A stretch of DNA of 64,000 nucleotides from Synechococcus sp. MW101C3 (GTDB lineage Bacteria; Cyanobacteriota; Cyanobacteriia; PCC-6307; Cyanobiaceae): contig NZ_NQKX01000001.1 of the NCBI RefSeq assembly GCF_002252635.1, forward strand, positions 1 to 64,000, written 5' to 3'. The position numbers were made by a program, and so were the translations under genes. Below, piece by piece: positions 36,019-44,678 of the stretch. Numbering within the stretch: the first letter of the stretch is position 1; each line of letters opens with the position of its first letter. The notes below the pieces were generated by a model. It searched no databases, was not told the origin of the DNA, and saw only the letters and a list, made by a program, of their open reading frames with translations.

Positions 36019-36771
36019 ATGCTAGTCTATGGGCTGTACCGTATGTTCTTTGAAGTCAAAATGCCCAGTCCTTCGTTATGGATTAAACAAGTGTATCGCT
36101 TGATTCTGCCTGCTTCCATGAGAAGTAGTAAAGTAGTGTCGAGAGTGAAGAAGTTGATCGTCAACTCTCAACTCTTTCCTCATGACATGATATACGATGA
36201 AGATTACTACAGCAATGTAATCGAGGCCGCCGCAAATCGAAGTAGCGAAGTGATGGCCCAATCGATTATAGATGAATTCAATCCACAGAGTGTAATTGAT
36301 GTTGGCTGTGGAACTGGTGCGCTGCTCGAGCGATTTCAAAAGAATGGATGTACAGTGATTGGCTTAGAATATTCCAATGCTGCACTTGTGATTTGTGATG
36401 CTCGGGGCATTAGGGCGCTTAAGTATGATATTGAGATCGGGCAAATGCCTGATCTGGGGACATATGATGTGGCGGTGAGTGTCGAAGTTGCAGAACACTT
36501 GCCTCAGGCTTGCGCAGACAGTTATGTACGCCTGTTAACTTCGCTTTCCGGTGTGATTGTTTTTGCCGCTGCGCCACCAGGTCAGGGAGGCACAGATCAT
36601 GTGAATGAGCAGCCACCGGAGTATTGGATATCTAAATTTTCAGAGCATGGCTTTGAGTATTCAAGTATTATTTCGAATCGATGGAGAGATGCCTGGAAGT
36701 CTAGTGGCAAAGTCGAACTCTGGTATCACATGAACCTCTTGGTCTTCCTGAGCAGTGCTGATGCACAGTGA
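36019..36771 (+). CDS. Class I SAM-dependent methyltransferase
   Basis: About 250 residues, AT-rich. Motif I is SVIDVGCGTGALLERFQKNG near residue 92, followed by CTVIGLEYSNAALVICDARG, then YDVAVSVEVAEHLPQACADS and VIVFAAAPPGQGGTDHVNEQ. The HVNEQPPEYW element is seen in methyltransferases of capsule and O-antigen loci. ATG 36061 is an alternative start after a hydrophobic first segment. The second IS5-like element begins right after its stop. Confidence 0.85.
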   Translation: MLVYGLYRMFFEVKMPSPSLWIKQVYRLILPASMRSSKVVSRVKKLIVNSQLFPHDMIYDEDYYSNVIEAAANRSSEVMAQSIIDEFNPQSVIDVGCGTGALLERFQKNGCTVIGLEYSNAALVICDARGIRALKYDIEIGQMPDLGTYDVAVSVEVAEHLPQACADSYVRLLTSLSGVIVFAAAPPGQGGTDHVNEQPPEYWISKFSEHGFEYSSIISNRWRDAWKSSGKVELWYHMNLLVFLSSADAQ

Positions 36772-36784
36772 TCTGAACAAGCCA

Positions 36785-37860
36785 GGGAAACTCTGGAAAA
36801 CCCAGTCCACCTGCGGGACAATGGCCCCGTGATGGCCGGTCAGGGCTGTGTTGATGGGCGGCAAGCAACTCGGCTTCTCTGACTACGAGCAAACGACTGC
36901 CAAGCAACAGACCAAGCGCGAGAAGTTCCTGGCGGAGATGGAGGCGGTGGTGCCCTGGCAGGTACTGATCGCGCTGATTGAGCCCCACTACCCCAAAACC
37001 AGCAAGAAGGGTGGGAGGCCTCCTTATCCCCTGTCCACGTAGCCCCTGGCTTCCGCGAAGCGGTTGCTGAGGATTAACCTGTTGCAGCAGTGGTACGCAC
37101 TCAGTGATCCGGCGATGGAAGAGGCCCTGATTGAGGTGACCATCATGCGCCGGTTTACGGCAATCGATCTGATCAGTGATCGGATCCCTGATGAGACCAC
37201 GATTCTCACCTTTCGCCACCTGCTGGAGAAGCATGGCCTGGGCGAGCAGATCTTTGCGACCGTCAATGCTCACCTGAGCGCACGGGGCATGACGATGCGC
37301 CAGGGCACGATCGTGGATGCCACCTTGATTGCAGCGCCCAGCTCCACCAAGAACAGCGAGGGGAAGCGGGATCTTGAGAGGCACCAGACCAAGAAGGGCA
37401 ACCAGTGATACTACGGAATGAAAGTCCATATCGGCGTCGCCCAGGATTCCGGGCTGATCCACTCCGTCGTCACCACGGCCGCCAACGTGAACGATCTCAC
37501 CCCAGCTGCAGAGCTGCTGCAGGGCGGTGAGGAGGTGGTCTAAGCCGAGGCCGGTTACCAGGGCATCGCCAAACGGTCCGAAATGACGAGCATGACAGCG
37601 GAGTTCCGGGTGGCAATGCGGCCGGGACAACGCCGAGCTCTGCCCACCACCCCAGATGGAAGGCTGCAGGATCTGATCGAGACCGCTAAAGCGCACGTCC
37701 GCGCCAAAGGTGAGCATCCGTTCCGGGTCATCAGGCAGCAGTTCGGAGTTCAAAAGACCCAGCTGCGCGGGATGGCCAAGAATCGTTGCAACGTCAACGT
37801 GATCGCAGCGCTCACAAATCTGTTCTTGGCGTGGCGACAGCTGCTTGAGGCGTCATGAAC
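36785..37860 (+). mobile_element. IS5-like insertion sequence, copy 2, transposase with three stops
   Basis: One continuous frame from about 36848 to 37858 encodes an IS5-family transposase: GGKQLGFSDYEQTTA, PWQVLIALIEPHYPKTSKKG, RFTAIDLISDRIPDETTILT, GTIVDATLIAAPSSTKN, YYGMKVHIGVAQDSGLIHSV and RCNVNVIAALTNLFLAWRQL. It is interrupted by TAG 37040 inside an extra segment of about 24 nt, TGA 37406 where Trp is expected, and TAA 37541 where Tyr is expected. The acidic sites VDATL and a YAD-like site (now *AEAGY) correspond to DDE positions. It is inactive as written and a diverged sister of the 22.3 kb copy. Confidence 0.87.
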
Positions 37861-38160
37861 GGCGGGAATGCTGTGCGTGGGGGGGGGACTGCTTGGAACT
37901 CCAAATCACGAAGAAACGGGTGACAACGAGCGGTAGAAGCCTGATGAAATGGCTGCTGCGTTGAGCCACAGGCAAACGTGGCGATTGCGACCGCTGTCCC
38001 GTGTCAATCTTCTGTTGCCCAGAGATTCCCTAGCCATGCACCCCCCCCTACACCAGCGCTCTAGTCACATGCGGATAGGTCGCCGATGGACTGAGATGGA
38101 TGATGCCGAAGAGCCCTACCAGACCTGGTCGATTGCCTTATTGCGTCTGATAGGTGCCAG
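37861..38160. other. Stretch right of the IS5-like element with no gene
   Basis: It contains a run of nine G at 37880-37888 and a run of eight C at 38041-38048, but no credible coding frame. The right end of the IS5-like element probably lies in the first 50 bases, but its inverted repeat could not be identified. Confidence 0.4.
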
Positions 38161-38609
38161 ATGAGTGCTCCTGATTGGTGTTCAAGCACTCATGGGGAAG
38201 CCTTCCACTGGCTGGAGCATCAGGTTGGCAGACGGGATTACGGTGAGATGCCTGAGATATCCAACTTGTACAACCTCTGCTTCAAGCGATACCGAGGACT
38301 GGCAAGTGTCGATTACGGCAAGGCGTTCCGTAGCAGGTGATTGTCAGATCCGACAACGCTCCCAGACCACCGCACACACCCCTCTCCCGCAGCTCTCTGT
38401 TGGGCAAGCTGGACCCGCAGGGACTCCACTGGCAGCGCGACCGCCCCGGGCTGTTTGGGCCACGGTGGTGAAGCATTTCTTCCCCCCGTCTGGCGGCCTG
38501 CGGCCTGCTGAACCCCGGCCTACGACTGGACGACAGCCAAACGCTGGATCAGGACTCAGAACTTTCTGTGCATCTGGATGGTCAGGATCCTGCCTCCTCC
38601 TTCCCCCAT
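38161..38609 (+). pseudogene. Remnants of an unidentified gene
   Basis: An ATG at 38161 opens a coding-like 59-codon frame (HGEAFHWLEHQVGRRDYGEM, ISNLYNLCFKRYRGLASVDY) that stops at 38338-38340. Further on, another frame gives SLLGKLDPQGLHWQRDRPGL and GLLNPGLRLDDSQTLDQDSE. Both look like pieces of real proteins rather than random sequence, but I do not recognise the family. They sit between the IS5-like element and a decayed methyltransferase. Confidence 0.35.
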
Positions 38610-39224
38610 CGGCGGATTACGGGTGGGATCACGGTGTTCCCCATACCCACGCCTACCTGACGGGACCGTTGCTGCACTTGCTTGATCAGGGCTCAAGCCC
38701 TGGCGACCAGAGTCTCGATGTGGGCTGTGGCAACGGTGCTCTTTGTGGGTTGCTCAACCGCCGGGTTTTCAGGTTGTTGGTGTTGACCCAAGTGCCAGCG
38801 GCATCGCAGCGGCGCGGCAATCCTTTCCCACGATTCCCTTTCATCAGGCGGCAGCAACCCCCGAGGAGATTGGGTGTTGGCTTTACCGCCTTTCGATGTG
38901 GTCATCAGCACGGAAGTTGTGGAGCATTGCTACGCTCCACGATGTTGGGCAGCCGCCACGTATTCCTGCTTGAAGCCGGGTGGCCAGCTGATCTGTTCCA
39001 CGCTATATCATGGCTATTTCAAGAATCTTGCCCTCGCCCTCAGCGGCAGGTTGGATGCGCATTTCACCGCCCTCTGGGAGGGCGGGCACATCAAATCCTG
39101 GAGCCGAGATACGCTCTCTCAGTTACTCATTACTGCCGGTCTTACGGATCTACGATTCATTGGTGCGGGCCGCTTGCCGTGGCTGTGGATGTCGATGCTC
39201 GTCACAGCTCGTAGATCCTGGTAA
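38610..39224 (+). pseudogene. Class I SAM methyltransferase pseudogene
   Basis: Three frames read in succession make a full methyltransferase. ADYGWDHGVPHTHAYL and GDQSLDVGCGNGALCG (motif I) come first. After a shift near 38750 comes GFQVVGVDPSASGIAAARQS. After a second shift near 38870 comes LPPFDVVISTEVVEHCYAPR, LKPGGQLICSTLYHGYFKNL and HIKSWSRDTLSQLLITAGLT, ending at 39224. Two single-base frameshifts disrupt it. A single-frame open reading across part of this region is a shadow of these shifts. Confidence 0.75.
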
Positions 39225-39489
39225 ACGCAACTCGAGAGCCATCAGCGTGGTGCTATCCGCATCAGTGCAAGTGGTAGTGCTGCCACGGGTTGATGCCAGA
39301 TCAGCGAATTCCGCGACGGAGGCCGGATTTCTGCATGGTCGATGGTGTTTCTCAGTTGTGTGAACAATGGGCTGTCACGAGGACCAGCTTGATCGCTTCT
39401 CCATGTGCTAAGCGCGAAGGCGCTCCCCCAAGGACGACTAGGTGGGCTCGTGGCAGCACTAACAACGCCGAAAGAGGCGATACCATGGC
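39225..39489. other. Short gap with no recognised gene
   Basis: No coding frame with recognisable features. It separates two decayed genes. Confidence 0.35.
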
Positions 39490-39930
39490 ATGAATTCAAT
39501 CTGGATGCGGCAGAACAATTCTTGGATCACGGATCGCCCCTATTGTTGCTGGAAGAATCTGGGTGAATCGTCCCCTGGGTATTTGCTAAACAAGGAGGTT
39601 TTGGAGTTCCCCCTGAGGTTTCAGCTCAGGTCAGTTCGCTTGATGCAGGAGTTCATGCAGGAAGTCTTGGGGCTGCTGGAGGTTCCATCGCGACTGAAGC
39701 ACAACCGTTGCTCATCCCATCCCGTCGCTGTCTCCGATGGCTTTTCTCGGCCGTTGGCTTGGACTTGCGCCTCAGGGCATGCGCCGACATGGCGCATTGT
39801 CGGAGCGACCCCGGGCAATTCAGCCACGAGCGGGCGCGTTTGATTAGCAACTGCCTGCTCGCGAGGCCAGCCACTTTGCATACTGCCTACGAATTGTTGA
39901 GGGAGCGGTTAGGCTGGCGATGCTCTGCTA
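39490..39930 (+). pseudogene. Unidentified decayed gene
   Basis: The first frame contains EFPLRFQLRSVRLMQEFMQE and VLGLLEVPSRL. Around 39700 reading must shift to continue as LIPSRRCLRWLFSAVGLDLR, FSHERARLISNCLLA and TAYELLRERLGWRC, ending near the start of the GT4 gene. The combined peptide of about 145 residues looks like the C-terminal part of a real protein. The family was not recognised. Confidence 0.4.
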
Positions 39931-39951
39931 CAAGCCGGACGGCATTTCTTG

Positions 39952-41361
39952 ATGGATCGCCAGAGTGGGTCGATCCCTGGTGTGCACGCCCTGGCCCACC
40001 TGCGCCAGCGGGCACGATGGCGGCGCAACCGCAGCCGAGCGGCGCGGGTGACGGTCGTCAATCAGTTTTTCCCGCCCGATTACGCCGCCACCGGCCAGCT
40101 GTTGGCAGACCTAACCGGCCGCCTGTCGGCGTCCGGTTTGCAGATCCAGATCCTCACAGGGATGCCGGCGTATGCCGGGCCGGCCACCGAAGCCGAGCGG
40201 ATCGAGTTCGAACCCAACCGCTGCATCCGTCGCACGCGTGTGTCTCGCTTCTGGCCACGGCGCATCCGCGGCCGGGCTGTGAACAGTGTGATCTTCTGCA
40301 TGCGCAGTGGGCTGCGGCTCTTGCGTTACGTGCGCCGCGGCGATCTGATCGTGTACACAAGCGAACCGCCCTACCTGCCGATTGTGGGCTGGCTGGTGCA
40401 CCAGGTCACCCGCACCCCCTACCTGCTGATCGTCTACGACCTCTATCCCGATGTGCTTGAGGAGTTGCGTGTGCTCCCTGCGAGCCATTGGCTCTGCCGG
40501 CTCTGGCGCGGGCTTCATCGGCCGGCCCTCACTGGCGCCGCGGAAGTGGTGGTGCTGAGTGAGCTGATGGCCGAGCGTGTGCTGGCGCAGGCTCCCGGCA
40601 TCGCCGAGAGGCTGCACGTGATCCCCAGCTGGGCTGATCCTGAGCTGATCCGGCCCTTGCCGAAAGATGCCAACTGGTTTGTGCAGAGGTATCGGCTGGA
40701 GGATTGCTTCACCGTGCTCTACTCCGGTAATCAGGGCAGATGCCATGATCTGGTCACTCTGCTTGGCGCTGCCCTGATCCTTAGAGGCAATCAGGCCGTG
40801 CGTTTCCTGATCGTGGGCGATGGGCCGCAGCACCGCCGTCTCCTGCAGCTTGCTCACGAGTGGGACCTTGGCAACGTGTGTTTTCTGCCGTATCAGGATC
40901 TTGAGGCCCTGCCCCAATCGTTGGCGGCGGCGGATCTGGCGGTGGTGAGTGTTTCGATCGAGGCGGTGGGCGTGGTGGCTCCCTGCAAGCTGTATGGCCA
41001 CCTGGCCGCTGCCACTCCGATCGCCGCCATCACTCCCTCAGGTTCAGAGCTGCGGCGGCTGGTGGAGAGCAGCGGCTGCGGTCGCTGGTTCGCCAATGGC
41101 GATGCTGTCTCCCTGGCGGCGTGGATCCAGGACCTGGTGGTTGATCCAGATGCTGCCTTGGCTCACGGTGCTGCCGGCCTGGAGCTCCTGCGCCGGACCG
41201 CTACCCCGGAGCTGGTGAGCGAGCGCTATCGGCAGCTGATCTGCCGTCACTTACCGAATGGACGTGCGGTGGCCACCCTCTCGAGTCGAATGGATGTTGA
41301 GGCCACTAAGCCGCAGGCCATCAACCCCAAAGCGGCGAATGCACTTCAGGATGTTTGCTAA
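39952..41361 (+). CDS. GT4 glycosyltransferase (WbuB/WcaI-like)
   Basis: About 469 residues. ATG 39952 follows a TTG at 39949. After a basic N-terminal extension, VTVVNQFFPPDYAATGQLLA and LQIQILTGMPAY are typical of the WbuB/WcaI subgroup of GT4 enzymes. Later elements are TPYLLIVYDLYPDVLEEL, FTVLYSGNQGRCHDLVTLLG, VRFLIVGDGPQHRRLLQLA and VVSVSIEAVGVVAPCKLYGH. Members transfer fucosamine-like or other sugars during capsule assembly. The gene is intact although its whole upstream neighbourhood is decayed. Confidence 0.88.
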   Translation: MDRQSGSIPGVHALAHLRQRARWRRNRSRAARVTVVNQFFPPDYAATGQLLADLTGRLSASGLQIQILTGMPAYAGPATEAERIEFEPNRCIRRTRVSRFWPRRIRGRAVNSVIFCMRSGLRLLRYVRRGDLIVYTSEPPYLPIVGWLVHQVTRTPYLLIVYDLYPDVLEELRVLPASHWLCRLWRGLHRPALTGAAEVVVLSELMAERVLAQAPGIAERLHVIPSWADPELIRPLPKDANWFVQRYRLEDCFTVLYSGNQGRCHDLVTLLGAALILRGNQAVRFLIVGDGPQHRRLLQLAHEWDLGNVCFLPYQDLEALPQSLAAADLAVVSVSIEAVGVVAPCKLYGHLAAATPIAAITPSGSELRRLVESSGCGRWFANGDAVSLAAWIQDLVVDPDAALAHGAAGLELLRRTATPELVSERYRQLICRHLPNGRAVATLSSRMDVEATKPQAINPKAANALQDVC

Positions 41362-41444
41362 TGGGTGAGCTCTATCGCCGCCCAATTAGTGGTTCAGCCT
41401 TGGCGGTTCAGGCAGATGCGATGCCAACGGCTAACCTGGGAACC

Positions 41445-42086
41445 ATGAAAGTGAAGCCGCATGCAACGGATCCAGCAACCTTCAAGGGGGGCAAGCTGGC
41501 GATGTTTGGCCTTCAAGCGATTGCTGGCTTGGCGGTCATCTCGCTGAGCGATTGCCGGCCTGCAGAGGCCATCACGATCACGATCAATAACTTTACCGAT
41601 GTTTATTCAGTATCTAACTGGACATCCATCCCCGGCACGGGAAGCATCAGCACGGCTGGCGCCCCCAACTCGATCCAGCTCACAAGCGGAAACAATGGGA
41701 GTAATTCCCCGAGCCAGACGAGCTTTAGCATTGTGGCTCAGGGAGCTGGCAATATTACATTTCGGTGGAGTTTCGTCACCTCAGACCGGGATGGCCCCTT
41801 GTGGGATCCTTTCGGTTACACACTGAATTCTACGTTTGTCCAGCTCACTAACAATATAGGGCCCAATTCCCAGGGTGGAACTGTTTCCGTGCCTGTTGTG
41901 ATTGGTAGCGTCTTCCAGTTCACCCAGCGTACACAAGATAATCGGTTTGGTAGTGCCACTACTACGATCGATCAATTCACCGCACCCAAGTTAGTCCCAG
42001 CACCAACTCCAGGAGTGATGCTTTTCCCCTTGCTCACAGCGCTGGCAGTCTTACGCCGCCGCTACCGGCGACAATCTCTGAGGTGA
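41445..42086 (+). CDS. PEP-CTERM exosortase-target protein
   Basis: About 213 residues. ATG 41445 gives a usable signal peptide (LAMFGLQAIAGLAVISLS...PAEA); a start at 41355 would add 30 residues and overlap the GT4 gene. The mature region is Ser/Thr/Asn/Gly-rich and beta-like. The C-terminus has the sorting tripartite signal: a Pro-rich motif VPAPTPG, a hydrophobic segment VMLFPLLTALAVL and a basic tail RRRYRRQSLR. Such tails are cleaved by exosortases. Cyanoexosortase A is encoded about 3.4 kb away, so this is its likely substrate. The motif is a variant, APTPG rather than strict PEP. Confidence 0.82.
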   Translation: MKVKPHATDPATFKGGKLAMFGLQAIAGLAVISLSDCRPAEAITITINNFTDVYSVSNWTSIPGTGSISTAGAPNSIQLTSGNNGSNSPSQTSFSIVAQGAGNITFRWSFVTSDRDGPLWDPFGYTLNSTFVQLTNNIGPNSQGGTVSVPVVIGSVFQFTQRTQDNRFGSATTTIDQFTAPKLVPAPTPGVMLFPLLTALAVLRRRYRRQSLR

Positions 42087-42196
42087 GGGAAGTTGGTTGT
42101 TTGGTTGTAGAAGCTAAATCGTGTAGGCGGCAAGAGAACTATCCAGGCAGCAATGGAACGGTGCAAGTGTGAAAGAATCCCGTAGTTCAACTCTCC

Positions 42197-44602
42197 TCAG
42201 CAGCCGTCGAGCCACTGCCGAACTCTGCGACCCCAGCGCTGGCGGTTGGCTGCGTTCGGCAGCAGGGAACGCAAGCCTCTCTGCTTTGCCGCAGCCGCCT
42301 CGCCATCGCGGTAATAGGCGTACGAGCTACTCGGATCGAGAGCCGCCTCTCCTGCAAGTGTTCTATAGCTGCCATAGCCATAGCCATAGCCGTAACCCCC
42401 TTCGCTGCCACTGTCCTCCACCCGGGAATTCGTGAGCACACCAAGCAGAGGCGCCCCGGCGGCCTCGATACGTTTAATCGCCTCGGCCGGCAGGGCCCGG
42501 TCAACCCGGTTGAGGCTCACGAGCAGCACGATGCCATCCAGGTGCTCGGCCACCAGCGCCGCATCCGCCAGCCCTAGGGCCGGGGGCGTGTCGTAGAGCA
42601 CCAAGTCATACCCGCCATGGGTGGCGATGTCCGACACCAGCTCACCCATCCGAGCCGAACTCAATAGCCGCGGTGGATCCGGCGGCCGCTGCCCTGCCGT
42701 GATCACATCCCAGTTCGGGTAGTCCGGCACAGTCTGCAGCACATCGCGCCATGCCCAGCCCTCCTCTGCGAGCAGATTGCTGAGGCCGGCGTGGTTGTCG
42801 AGGCCCAGGCGATGATGTATCTGCGGCTTGCGCAGGTCGGAATCCACCAGCAGCACGCGGCGGCCCAACTCGTGCATCGTCTTTGCAAGCAGCACGATCG
42901 CTAGGCTTTTCCCCTCTGAGGGCTGGGAACTGCTCAGCGCAAGGGATCGCAACGGCTTCTCCGTACTTAGAAATCGCAGGCTGGTATAGAGGTTCCGAAA
43001 GGCCTCTTGGTAATGGAAGCGCTGATAGCGCGCTACCCCACTCTCCTGGTTGTCAAGTTCCTTGAGCAGAAAGCGTTTTTCTGCTCTCACTCCCTCAAAA
43101 AAGGAGATGTAGGGGATATGGCCAAGCTGGGGTTTCTTCAGCTCGTCACGCACCTCTCCGGGGCTGTGGAACACATGATCGAGCCGGTCGCGCAGCAGCG
43201 CCACGCCAGCACCGGCCACCAACCCGAACAGCAAGCCCTGCAGCAGGCCCCGTCCCAGCTGCGGTTCCACGGGCGTCGAATTCACCACCGTGGGTGCGAT
43301 CACCTTCCAGGGAACATTGTTCTGTGCAATCTCCAGCCTGAATTGCTCCCGTGTGCTTTGGTAGCTGGCCAGGTTGGCTTCGGCCGCCTTGAGTTGCCGC
43401 TGCAAGTCTTCGTATTCCCGCAGCAGCCCCGGCTGGCGCTCAAAGCGGCCCTCCAGCTGCTCCACCTTGGCCTGGTTCATCGCCATCGCCCCATCCAGCT
43501 TCTGGACCGCCGCATCCACGGCTTCCATCTCCTTTCTCTCCAACTGCGGCCGCAGCTGGTTGCGCGCCGCCAGGAGGTTCTGCAGGAATGGGGAGGAAGG
43601 CTGGAAGGTGACGCGGGCTGCGGCGATCTGCTTCTCGACGTTGCTGAGCTCTTCCAGGATGGCCTGATCCGGAAGGTTGACCCGCACGTTGGTGCCCAGG
43701 CCACTGTCAACACTGCCTTCAAGTCCGCTGGCGGCGCTGCTGCGGCTGTCACTGCTGAAGTCGCGCAGGCTTAGGCGCCCCGCCGCCACGTCGTCGCGTA
43801 GGCGGAGCAGCTGCTCCCGCTCCGCCTGCTGGCTGGCCAGCCGGGAGCGCAGCATGCCCACCTGCTGGCGCACCGCCGTGGCCTCCTCCGCAGGAAGCAG
43901 GACCCGGTTGGAACGGCGGAAGGCCTCGACCTGGTTCTGCAGGGTACGGAAGCGCTGTTGCAAGGCCGGCGCCTGCTCATCAAGGAAGCGCACCCCCTCG
44001 CTCAGCTTCTCGCGTCGCTGCTGCAGAGACCACTGCAAGTAAGCCTTCTCCGTGAGTGAAAGCGCACGGCCCACCAGATCCGGGTCTTTGCCGCGGGCAT
44101 TCACTGCCAGCACCCCAGCTGCCAGCAACCCGGGTGCGTTGCCCCCGGCCGGCACCAGCGAGACCGATACCCCTGGCATGGCCTGGCCCGCATGGCTCTT
44201 CTGCAGTTGCTCGTACACCGGCCCCAGCACCGCCGGGCTTTCCAGCACCCGCATCAGGGTGGGCACATCAAGGCGGCTTTCATTGAGAGCCACCGAGGCG
44301 ATGTCGGAGCTACCGGCTGTGCTCCCGCTGCTGCCCGAGCGCGGCTGGTTGATCGGATCGCTGATCAGGAGGGTGAAACCGCCTTGGAACACCGGTGCGT
44401 TCATTCGTTGCCAGACCGTTCGCGCCCCAAAGGCCACCGCGACCAGCACCATCGTGATCAGAAAGGGCCGACGCCTACGCCGCAGCACCCGTAACAGGTT
44501 GCCGGGGCGGAAGCCGGACTCCTCTGTATCAAAGGCCTCTGGTAGCGGAAGGGCCACCATGCGAGCTGAGGGCAGGCCCTTGGGCGGGGAGCCGCTGCTC
44601 AT
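42197..44602 (-). CDS. Wzc-like polysaccharide co-polymerase/tyrosine autokinase
   Basis: About 801 residues. ATG 44602 is used because a longer start at 44707 would run into the divergent hpsJ-like gene. The N-terminal Wzz domain has a first membrane helix about 45-63 (RRRRRPFLITMVLVAVAFGA), a long coiled-coil region about 200-430 and a second helix near 475-490 (LLQGLLFGLVAGAGVALL). The kinase domain has Walker A SSQPSEGKSLAIVLL near 560, Walker A' LLVDSDLRKPQIHH and Walker B DLVLYDTPPALGLADA. The tail is Tyr-rich (GYGYGYGYGSYR, SSYAYYRDG), the usual autophosphorylation cluster. It controls chain length with the Wza-type partner at 2.8 kb. Confidence 0.93.
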   Translation of the reverse strand: MSSGSPPKGLPSARMVALPLPEAFDTEESGFRPGNLLRVLRRRRRPFLITMVLVAVAFGARTVWQRMNAPVFQGGFTLLISDPINQPRSGSSGSTAGSSDIASVALNESRLDVPTLMRVLESPAVLGPVYEQLQKSHAGQAMPGVSVSLVPAGGNAPGLLAAGVLAVNARGKDPDLVGRALSLTEKAYLQWSLQQRREKLSEGVRFLDEQAPALQQRFRTLQNQVEAFRRSNRVLLPAEEATAVRQQVGMLRSRLASQQAEREQLLRLRDDVAAGRLSLRDFSSDSRSSAASGLEGSVDSGLGTNVRVNLPDQAILEELSNVEKQIAAARVTFQPSSPFLQNLLAARNQLRPQLERKEMEAVDAAVQKLDGAMAMNQAKVEQLEGRFERQPGLLREYEDLQRQLKAAEANLASYQSTREQFRLEIAQNNVPWKVIAPTVVNSTPVEPQLGRGLLQGLLFGLVAGAGVALLRDRLDHVFHSPGEVRDELKKPQLGHIPYISFFEGVRAEKRFLLKELDNQESGVARYQRFHYQEAFRNLYTSLRFLSTEKPLRSLALSSSQPSEGKSLAIVLLAKTMHELGRRVLLVDSDLRKPQIHHRLGLDNHAGLSNLLAEEGWAWRDVLQTVPDYPNWDVITAGQRPPDPPRLLSSARMGELVSDIATHGGYDLVLYDTPPALGLADAALVAEHLDGIVLLVSLNRVDRALPAEAIKRIEAAGAPLLGVLTNSRVEDSGSEGGYGYGYGYGSYRTLAGEAALDPSSSYAYYRDGEAAAAKQRGLRSLLPNAANRQRWGRRVRQWLDGC

Positions 44603-44678
44603 GGCGAAATGTCGATGGGCTGATTGTATGGGTGATCGAACGGCGCCGCCCAACCACTTCCCGTAAGGTGATCGCGTG

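Noticed and set aside
8372-36771. Rhamnose or GDP-fucose precursor genes
   Set aside because: No rmlABCD, gmd or fcl motifs (for example TGxxGxxG epimerase starts with YxxxK) were found in the window, so donor synthesis must be encoded elsewhere.
38165-39214. 349-codon open frame between the IS5-like element and the GT4 gene
   Set aside because: Homology moves between three frames here; only part of the methyltransferase is in this frame, so the long frame is fortuitous.
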